64,000 bases of DNA from Hyphococcus formosus (GTDB taxonomy: Bacteria > Pseudomonadota > Alphaproteobacteria > Caulobacterales > Parvularculaceae), in assembly GCF_046736345.1 (NCBI RefSeq), contig NZ_CP157210.1:620001-684000 (forward strand), given 5' to 3'. The position numbers and the translations under genes are program-made. Positions within the stretch are counted from its first letter, which is position 1. The number at the start of each line of letters is the position of its first letter. Below the pieces are notes generated by a model. The model was given only the letters and a program-made list of their open reading frames with translations, searched no databases and was not told the DNA's origin. This document shows positions 57,629 through 64,000 of the stretch, piece after piece.

Positions 57629-57812
57629 CCAAATCCTGTCGAAAATGAGGGATTTGCAAGGATATTGCGCCTCGCTGTTGCCGAAATTATGCGATAGAAC
57701 GATATTTGGTTTCGCGTCTTCGGCGCGTTCATATTGTCGTCAGAAGGTAAAAGGGGACGCGTTACGGAATTGGGGGAGCGCAATGCTTGACCTGTCCGAG
57801 GCGTATTAGCGG

Positions 57813-60641
57813 ATGAGTGATCATAAAGACGACCGAAACGGTAACGGGCCGAACGAGCCTTCTGCGCATGATCGTGACGATTCGAATTGGGACGACACGG
57901 CGTCGGCAGAGGATGTTAGGGAGCGCGAGCCCGATGATGCGATTGAACATGATATGTTCGGTGATGAAGACGCATCGTTTGAGGACGATCCCGAAGATTA
58001 CGAAGACGAGTTGGTCCTCGGCGACCTAGATGAAGACGTCGACGAGAGCGACGTTGTTTTGACCGAAGAGGATGAGGCGGAGGAGCCGCCAATTGCTGCG
58101 CCCCTCGCAGCGCCACGGCGTGCGACCCCGAAGGCAGAAGCAACAAAAAAGCAACCTAAAAAGTCCGGTTCTGGCAATGATGGTGGAGCGATAGGCGTCG
58201 TGTTTAGATTAATGGGACTTGCATTGGCCATTGGCGCGCTCGGCATAATTGGCGTTGCTGGTTTCTCTGCCTGGTATTTGAACAAGCTCAATGCTGATCT
58301 TCCGGATTATCAGGCGCTGGCGAATTATGCGCCGCCGGTGACGACGCGGGTTTATGCGGGTGACGGATCACTGGTCGCTGAATTCGCTCGCGAGCGTCGG
58401 CTTTTTGTTCCGATTGAATCGATGCCGGATCACGTGAAATACGCATTCGTATCCGCCGAAGACAAAACTTTCTACGAGCATGGCGGGATTGATCTGCGCG
58501 GTATTACCCGCGCTCAATTGTCGAATATCAGTAACGTGCTTAGAGGCCGCCGTCTTGAGGGTGGTTCAACCATCACGCAGCAGGTTGCCAAAAACTTCCT
58601 TTTGACCAGCGAGCAGCGCATCGAGCGTAAACTGCGCGAGATGCTGATCGCGCGTAAAATGGAACGCACCTATACAAAAGACCATATTCTCGAACTTTAC
58701 CTCAACGAGATTTATCTAGGGAATCGCTCTTATGGTGTAGCGGCGGCGGCCCTGAACTATTTTGATAAATCGCTCAGTGACCTTTCAATTGCTGAAGCGG
58801 CTTACCTTGCTGCGATTACCAAAGGGCCGAGTAATTACCATCCGATCCATAATGAATCGCGCGCGGTAGAGCGTCGAAATTGGGTTATCGGACGCTTGCG
58901 CGACGATGGTCACATCACGCCAGATCAAGCCGAGGAAGCGCGCGCGCAGCCATTGGGCGCACAAATCGCGCCACCACTTGGTGCGCGTGATTGGACCATG
59001 GAATATTTTGCCGAAGAAGTCCGTAAGCGGATTGTGGATCTCTATGGCGTTGAGGCCCTTTATGATGGGGGGCTATCCGTCCGGACATCAATTGACCCGC
59101 ATCTTCAGAAAAAAGCTGGTGAGGCCCTACGAAAATGGCTCGTGACCTATGACCAACGTCATGGGTGGCGCGGCGCAATTAGCTCGATGGACGTCACTGA
59201 TGACTGGGCGGAAGTATTTTCCGAAAAGATCGACGAGCTGCGGAATGCGCGTAAGGTCTCTGATGACATGGCACCGTGGCGGCCAGCATTGGTTCTTTCG
59301 GCGAATACTGAAGCGGCAAAAATTGGTTTCCCTGATGGTGAAGAAGCATCGATACCGCTCGAGCACCTGACTTGGGCGCGCCAATATATTTCTGCAAATG
59401 ATCTGGGTGAAGAGATTACCGCTGCGTCTGCGGTCCTGTCGCGCGGGGACGTCGTTTATGTAGAGCGCGTTCAGGAAGGCACAGATGTCTACGCATTGCG
59501 TCAGGCACCAGCGGTTAATGGTGGTCTCATTGCCATTGATCCGCACACGGGCCGCGTTGTGGCGATGGTCGGTGGTTTCTCCTTCCAGCAATCGGAGTTC
59601 AACCGTGCGGTTCAGGCAGAACGTCAGCCCGGCTCGACGTTCAAGCCGTTTGTTTATTCTGTTGCGCTTGATAGCGGTTATACGCCGGCGTCAATCGTTC
59701 TTGATGCGCCATTCGTCGCCCCAAGTCTCGATAGCTGGTATAAACCGGGCAATTATATTGCGGGCCGCTATTACGGTGAGAGCACGCTAAGGCTGGGCAT
59801 TGAGCAATCACGAAATGCGATGACCGCGCGCCTGGCGCAAGATCTCGGCATCGGGCGCATCATCGATTACGTGAACAAGTTCAATCTGTCTGACAGCTTG
59901 CCGCGCGAATTGGCAATTTCCCTCGGAGCCGGGGAGACAACCCTGATGCGGATTACGGCCGGGTATTCGGTGTTTGTAAATGGCGGCAAGAGTGTCGATC
60001 CAGTTTTCATCGATCGTATTCAGGACCGCACGGGCAAAACCATCTACAAGCGCGATACACGGAATTGCCCATCCTGTAATGCAGAGTTTTGGTCCGGCCA
60101 GTCAGAGCCACAACTTTTGGACACGCGGGACCAAGTCATTGATCCGCGTACGGCATATCAGGTTACATCTTTACTCGAAGGGGTTGTTATTCGCGGCACA
60201 GGTTCTGCCATTCGACGTGCGACGAACAAGCCACTCGCGGGTAAGACAGGCACCACCAACGATTATAAAGATGCGTGGTTTGTCGGGTTCTCGCCAGATT
60301 TGGCAGCGGGCGTATATGTCGGTTTCGATTTGCCGCAAACTTTGGGGCAGGGTGAAGCGGGCGGCAAAGTCGCAGCGCCGATCTTTGCGGACTTCATGGT
60401 CGAGGCACTAAAAGACGAAGCCGGTATCCCGTTCCGGGTTCCCTCTGGTGTGCGGCTTGTTCGGGTCAATGCGAAAACGGGTCGACCGGCAACTGGTGGT
60501 GATCGCAATGTCATCCTTGAGGCCTTCAAAGCCGATGATGTGATTGGCGCTGACCCAACGCGGGACGAGTTATCGCTTGATCCTCTAAGTGCGGCACCAC
60601 GGGCCGAAGATGCGCAGGACGATTTGAACGGTCTTTACTAG
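57813..60641 (+). CDS. mrcA: Penicillin-binding protein 1A
   Basis: A 942-residue bifunctional peptidoglycan synthase. A very acidic cytoplasmic N-terminus of about 115 residues precedes the membrane segment (LMGLALAIGALGIIGVAGF). The GT51 glycosyltransferase has SAEDKTFYEHGGID and GGSTITQQVAKN. The transpeptidase has S608-T-F-K, SRN and KTGTTNDYKDAW. A CPSCNAEF pair of Cys lies in the transpeptidase part. The acidic tail is longer than in enteric PBP1A. It follows the amidase in a cell-wall pair. Confidence 0.95.
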   Translation: MSDHKDDRNGNGPNEPSAHDRDDSNWDDTASAEDVREREPDDAIEHDMFGDEDASFEDDPEDYEDELVLGDLDEDVDESDVVLTEEDEAEEPPIAAPLAAPRRATPKAEATKKQPKKSGSGNDGGAIGVVFRLMGLALAIGALGIIGVAGFSAWYLNKLNADLPDYQALANYAPPVTTRVYAGDGSLVAEFARERRLFVPIESMPDHVKYAFVSAEDKTFYEHGGIDLRGITRAQLSNISNVLRGRRLEGGSTITQQVAKNFLLTSEQRIERKLREMLIARKMERTYTKDHILELYLNEIYLGNRSYGVAAAALNYFDKSLSDLSIAEAAYLAAITKGPSNYHPIHNESRAVERRNWVIGRLRDDGHITPDQAEEARAQPLGAQIAPPLGARDWTMEYFAEEVRKRIVDLYGVEALYDGGLSVRTSIDPHLQKKAGEALRKWLVTYDQRHGWRGAISSMDVTDDWAEVFSEKIDELRNARKVSDDMAPWRPALVLSANTEAAKIGFPDGEEASIPLEHLTWARQYISANDLGEEITAASAVLSRGDVVYVERVQEGTDVYALRQAPAVNGGLIAIDPHTGRVVAMVGGFSFQQSEFNRAVQAERQPGSTFKPFVYSVALDSGYTPASIVLDAPFVAPSLDSWYKPGNYIAGRYYGESTLRLGIEQSRNAMTARLAQDLGIGRIIDYVNKFNLSDSLPRELAISLGAGETTLMRITAGYSVFVNGGKSVDPVFIDRIQDRTGKTIYKRDTRNCPSCNAEFWSGQSEPQLLDTRDQVIDPRTAYQVTSLLEGVVIRGTGSAIRRATNKPLAGKTGTTNDYKDAWFVGFSPDLAAGVYVGFDLPQTLGQGEAGGKVAAPIFADFMVEALKDEAGIPFRVPSGVRLVRVNAKTGRPATGGDRNVILEAFKADDVIGADPTRDELSLDPLSAAPRAEDAQDDLNGLY

Positions 60642-60722
60642 AAGGCCGTATTCACCCTATATCCAACGACCGCGGCAACAATACGTTGCTGCGCCACGTA
60701 CTATTTGCAGGAGAGAGCGCAG

Positions 60723-61833
60723 ATGCGCGCTGAATTGGAATCCCTCGTTGAGGAAATTAAGCAGTCGATGGAACTGCTGAGGAGGCGTCTTTGACTGGGA
60801 TGCAGCCAAAAGAGAACTCGACGAACTAAACGCTCGTTCAGAAGACCCGACGCTTTGGGATAATCCCGAAGAGGCACAAGCGCTGATGCAAAAGCGCACC
60901 TCGCTTGAAAACCAGATGAACGCCGTTGGCAATTTCGAAAGTGAACTCGAAGACCTGACCGCGCTCGCTGAAATGGCGACCGAAGAAGGCGATGAGGAAA
61001 GTCTCGACGAAACGCAGGAGTTGATGACTGCGTTGCGCGACAAAGCGCAGAACGCCGAGATCGAAGCGCTTTTATCGGGTGAAGCCGACGGCAATGATTG
61101 CTTTGTTGAAATCCATCCGGGTGCCGGCGGTACAGAGTCCAATGACTGGGCGTCGATGTTACTTCGAATGTATGTGCGTTGGGCCGGACAGCGCGGCTAT
61201 AAGGTTGATGTGATTGAGCAGCAGCCCGGTGACGAAGCTGGCATCAAATCGGCGACGATCCAGATTAAGGGGCACAACGCCTATGGCTGGATGAAGACGG
61301 AGTCGGGGGTTCACCGGCTCGTGCGCATTTCGCCTTATGATTCTAATGCGCGGCGTCACACTTCGTTTGCATCCGTCTGGGTTTATCCCGTGATCGACGA
61401 TAAAATTGATATTGAAATCAACGAAAGCGAATGCCGGATCGATACGTTCCGCGCTTCGGGCGCTGGTGGGCAGCACGTCAACACGACGGACTCTGCTGTG
61501 CGGATAACCCATATTCCGACCAATATCGTGGTTCAGTGCCAGAATGAGCGGTCGCAGCATAAAAACCGCGCAACCGCTTGGAACATGTTGCGCGCTCGGC
61601 TTTATGAGCTGGAGTTACAAAAGCGCGAAGAGGCGGCCTCCGCCGAGGCGGCGTCAAAAACTGATATTGGTTGGGGGCACCAGATCCGGTCTTATGTGCT
61701 CCAGCCCTATCAGCTTGTGAAAGATACGCGCACGCAAGTTGAACATCAGGACCCAGATGCGGTTTTGAATGGTGCAGTCGACGGATTTATGAGTGCTGCA
61801 CTTGCACAACGTGTTGGTGGTGACGCGGCTTAG
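60723..61833 (+). CDS. prfB: Peptide chain release factor 2, programmed +1 frameshift
   Basis: The gene is read in two frames: 23 codons from ATG 60723 to an in-frame TGA at 60792-60794, then a +1 shift into the frame that continues GAC at 60793 to the stop at 61833, giving about 369 residues. The product recognises UGA and UAA. The GGQ motif is in ASGAGGQHVNT; the codon-recognition tripeptide is SPY in place of SPF, as I recall for other alphaproteobacteria. GAGAG lies before the ATG. This is functional recoding, not a frameshift error. Confidence 0.95.
60780..60795 (+). promoter_or_regulatory. prfB: prfB recoding site (AGGAGG-CGT-CTT-TGA-C)
   Basis: The internal Shine-Dalgarno AGGAGG (60780-60785) lies three bases before CTT TGA C (60789-60795), the same geometry as in E. 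coli. Low RF2 slows termination at TGA and lets CTT slip to TTT, so RF2 autoregulates its own synthesis. Confidence 0.95.
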
Positions 61834-61899
61834 AAAGCTGCGCCGCCGCGCAATCTTGCGCTCAAAATATTAGTGAAAATATAAGAAAATTTACCTCTT

Positions 61900-61942
61900 G
61901 TTAACCAAGGTTAACAGGGTGTTAAATCGTGAAAATGGTTAA
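61900..61942. promoter_or_regulatory. Cluster of TTAA motifs including a CtrA-like box
   Basis: Four TTAA tetramers lie at 61901, 61911, 61922 and 61939. The pair 61911-61925 has the CtrA spacing (TTAA, seven bases, TTAA), and 61900-61915 is a palindrome with 7-bp arms GTTAACC and GGTTAAC. A TTGACC -35-like hexamer follows at 61955-61960. This looks like a regulated promoter facing right, but CtrA binding is inferred. Confidence 0.42.
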
Positions 61943-61980
61943 CGCGTTTTGTTGTTGACCTAAAGGCAATTTAGGCGTTC

Positions 61981-62189
61981 GATAGTCCTTATAGGTACTA
62001 TCCCCTCCTTGTACCGACGAAATGGTGAAGCAGACGAAGGAGCATTGAATAGGCTTGCCGCTAGCGGCAATTGTTACATGGATCCCGACCCACGCAACAG
62101 AACATACTCGGAAAAATAGCGAAGTCTGGTTTGCTGGCTAAGGATAAATGGGAAGGGCGCGATCGCAGCACGCGATCGCGCCTTTTTTT
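61981..62189 (+). ncRNA. Candidate small RNA of about 210 nt
   Basis: The 360-bp gap after prfB has no credible gene, yet shows promoter-like motifs, several complementary segments and a strong terminator. Pairs seen: GATAGT (61981) with ACTATC (61997-62002); CTCCTT (62005-62010) with AAGGAG (62037-62042), the former resembling an anti-Shine-Dalgarno loop; a perfect 16-bp palindrome at 62055-62070; and the terminator at 62156-62189. It does not match 6S, SRP, tmRNA or RNase P RNA cores that I know. Very short frames within it lack support. Confidence 0.4.
62156..62189 (+). terminator. Strong intrinsic terminator
   Basis: A perfect 11-bp stem GGCGCGATCGC / GCGATCGCGCC with loop AGCAC is followed by seven T on the plus strand. 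It lies 323 bp after prfB and 5 bp before the end of the convergent M20 gene. It ends either a long prfB 3' untranslated region or a separate small RNA. Confidence 0.95.
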
Positions 62190-62193
62190 GTCA

Positions 62194-63609
62194 TTACTTT
62201 CTATAATCAAGCGGTGGTTCGCGGTCACCAAGAAGCGACTTATATTTATAGTTTTCGCCACGCGCTTCTTCGAATTCTTCGCGGGCGGCTTCCAGCAGAT
62301 CTTTGTTGGTGTACAGCTCAATCGCACCAAGCGTCATCGCTTTTGCGGCAATTTGCGCACCTTTATATCCGATCGACGTTCCGCTTGCGGCAACGGCTTG
62401 CCAGCTATGCGAGGATGTTCCTGGAACCCAGGTTGCCGTGCGGATGCCGACAGTTGGGGTCGCATAAGAAACATCGCCGACATCAGTCGAACCATAGCCG
62501 AGAGAGCGCGAATAGGGTTGAATTTCTTTTTCGCTGCCCAAGTCGAGGCGAGGGTCGTCAAATGATTTTCGTATCTCTTTGGCGAATTTTTTCTCCGCAG
62601 GGGTATAATTTATACCACCCACTTCACGGAGTTTTTGGTCCATCATTTTTGCCAATGTTTCATTGACCAAAAGCGGATTGTTGCCGTGGATAACTTCCCA
62701 TTCAACTTCGGTTCCGGTGCCGAGCGCCGCACCGCGCGCTGCATCTTCGACACGCTCCCAAATTGCTTCAACGCCGTCCGCGTCAGGGTGACGGACATAA
62801 TAAAATACTTCCGCGAAATCCGGCACAACATTCGGTGCCAATCCGCCTTGTGTAATCACATAGTGAATACGTGATTGTTGCGGTACGTGCTCGCGCATCA
62901 GGTTGACCATATTGTTGAACGCTTCGACCCCATCAAGGGCTGAGCGTGCGCGGTGCGGTGCGCCAGCGGCATGTGCGGAAACACCGCTAAACCGGAATTT
63001 TGCAGATCGATTGGCGAGGGTGGTTCTCGCGGCGGCGGAGTTCTCGTCTCCCGCATGCCAATGAAGCGCAATGTCTACATCGTCGAAAAGGCCGGCACGT
63101 ACCATGTAAACTTTACCGCTGCCGCCTTCTTCGGCAGGCGTGCCATATAGACGGATGCGTCCGGGTGTGCCGGTTTCTTCAAGCCATTCAGCGATTGAGA
63201 TTGCCGCCGTCAAAGAGCCTGCGCCGAACAGATTGTGGCCGCATGCGTGACCTGCTGCTTTTCCGTCAATAGGTGAACGGTTTGGTGAAGCGTCCTGATT
63301 GATGCCGGGAAGGGCGTCGAACTCGGCGAGGATCCCGATTACCGGTCCGCCCGTGCCAAATTCTGCGGTGAAGGCAGTCGGAATATCTGCGACCCCTTTG
63401 GTGATTTTGAAGCCAGCCGCTTTCAGGCGGTCTTGCAATAATTCAGATGACCGCTCTTCCTGATAACCAACTTCTGCCCATTCCCACAATTTTTGGGCGA
63501 CCATCGCAGTGTCATCGTATTTCGCATCAATTTTTTTGAGGACATTTTCATCAGCATTCGCAACTACTGGAATAACAGCAAGTGCAACAGACAAAAGCCA
63601 GCGTTTCAT
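62194..63609 (-). CDS. Secreted M20 amidohydrolase (AbgB-like)
   Basis: A 471-residue M20D-type peptidase with a signal peptide (cleavage near VVANA). Metal-binding motifs include GHACGHNLFGAGS and GTPAEEGGSGK, and the lid domain begins near SGVSAHAAGAPHRARSALDG. The closest recognisable type is p-aminobenzoyl-glutamate hydrolase subunit B, but such proteins act on various N-acyl or dipeptide substrates; the true substrate is unknown. AAGGGAAC precedes the start. No AbgA partner is adjacent. Confidence 0.9.
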   Translation of the reverse strand: MKRWLLSVALAVIPVVANADENVLKKIDAKYDDTAMVAQKLWEWAEVGYQEERSSELLQDRLKAAGFKITKGVADIPTAFTAEFGTGGPVIGILAEFDALPGINQDASPNRSPIDGKAAGHACGHNLFGAGSLTAAISIAEWLEETGTPGRIRLYGTPAEEGGSGKVYMVRAGLFDDVDIALHWHAGDENSAAARTTLANRSAKFRFSGVSAHAAGAPHRARSALDGVEAFNNMVNLMREHVPQQSRIHYVITQGGLAPNVVPDFAEVFYYVRHPDADGVEAIWERVEDAARGAALGTGTEVEWEVIHGNNPLLVNETLAKMMDQKLREVGGINYTPAEKKFAKEIRKSFDDPRLDLGSEKEIQPYSRSLGYGSTDVGDVSYATPTVGIRTATWVPGTSSHSWQAVAASGTSIGYKGAQIAAKAMTLGAIELYTNKDLLEAAREEFEEARGENYKYKSLLGDREPPLDYRK

Positions 63610-63744
63610 GGTGTTCCCTTCGATTATTGAATCAATGGGAATAGTGCCATGAAAACCGGCTTGTTGTCATGATTTCTGAGTATATTTTGAGTATCTCTAT
63701 TGTGATAGGCGGCAACATAAATTGAAGCCGCCTATGCGTTTTGG

Positions 63745-64000
63745 TTATACACCGAATTTATATTCGAGATTGATTCCAAAGCTCTCGGCGTTGGATGTAT
63801 CGAATTCATAGTGGGTGTAATCGGCGCGGATGGCCATGGATTCAGTGAGGTCATAGGCCGCAGATGCACCGACCGCAAAACCGTCATCGGATCCGCCGAA
63901 GACCAATTCGTTGCCGCCCACGGTCGCAACAGTTGAATCGATTTCAGCGAACGCATAACCGGCTCGGGCGGAAACGTCGAAGCGATCACTCAAAGGCATG
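63745..64000 (-). CDS. Outer-membrane beta-barrel protein, C-terminal part
   Basis: The frame runs off the right edge, so only the last 85 or so residues are present. They show alternating amphipathic strands (DVSARAGYAFAEID, FAVGASAAYDLTESMAIRADYTHYEF as two parts) and end NLEYKFGV, as in OmpA/OmpX-like eight-stranded barrels (OMP_b-brl). No substrate or role can be assigned. The gap to the M20 gene (63610-63744) shows nothing definite. Confidence 0.75.
   Translation of the reverse strand, partial: MPLSDRFDVSARAGYAFAEIDSTVATVGGNELVFGGSDDGFAVGASAAYDLTESMAIRADYTHYEFDTSNAESFGINLEYKFGV

Noticed and set aside
57783..57809. Eight-codon frame MLDLSEAY just before the PBP1A gene, with GGGGGAG upstream
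   Set aside because: Too short to judge; could be chance or a minor translational coupling element, with no other support.

Overview
The window is ordinary chromosomal DNA of an alphaproteobacterium, probably from the Caulobacterales/Parvularculales/Hyphomonadales side of the class. The support is family-level only: an RNase E with a large acidic S1 insert and a C-terminal GWW tail, TTAA-N7-TTAA motifs of the kind bound by CtrA, short intergenic palindromes of a type common in this class, an N-terminally extended UvrB, and overall gene content. I see no rRNA, tRNA, CRISPR array, transposase, prophage or obvious secondary-metabolite cluster.

Layout. 1-12.4 kb: the end of a citrate-synthase-family gene, folE, an enoyl-CoA hydratase, a cation/proton antiporter, a coupled histidine kinase-like/HerA-like pair, a secreted isoaspartyl peptidase, a leftward block (PfkB kinase, radC, map, sfsA) and a TadG-like protein. 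12.6-19.6 kb: a CinA-like domain protein, sdaA, a 123-bp tandem palindromic repeat array into which a gene for a secreted protein of unknown function appears to be inserted, uvrB, and a small acidic membrane protein. 19.6-28.5 kb: nitrogen assimilation (TorF-type porin, glnK, amtB, gltD, gltB). 28.5-33.2 kb: an alanine-type aminotransferase, then a SAM-I (S-box) riboswitch in front of metX-metB-hom. 33.3-35.8 kb: proBA. 35.9-46.0 kb: ilvD-ilvC-ilvB-ilvN-leuA-leuC-leuD-leuB, preceded by a leader-peptide attenuator for branched-chain amino acids and with a second possible leader before leuA. 46.0-47.1 kb: a yeast-type cytosine deaminase divergent from upp. 47.1-52.7 kb: ccmE opposite ccmABCD, an internally deleted esterase, a DsbA-like protein and an M48 peptidase with TPR repeats. 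52.8-64 kb: rne, an AmiC-type amidase, PBP1A, prfB with its programmed frameshift, a candidate small RNA ending in a strong terminator, a secreted M20 amidohydrolase and the end of an outer-membrane protein gene.

The central 10-46 kb is largely amino-acid metabolism, and three RNA-based control devices can be read from the DNA: the SAM riboswitch, the ilv attenuator and the prfB frameshift. They would let SAM, charged Leu/Val/Ile tRNAs and release factor 2 itself set expression. The observations most worth following up are the candidate small RNA with CtrA-like boxes at 61.9-62.2 kb, the gene inserted in phase within a palindromic repeat unit at 15.2-16.6 kb, the S-box in an alphaproteobacterium, and the possible leuA leader. 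I found no clearly new multi-gene system.
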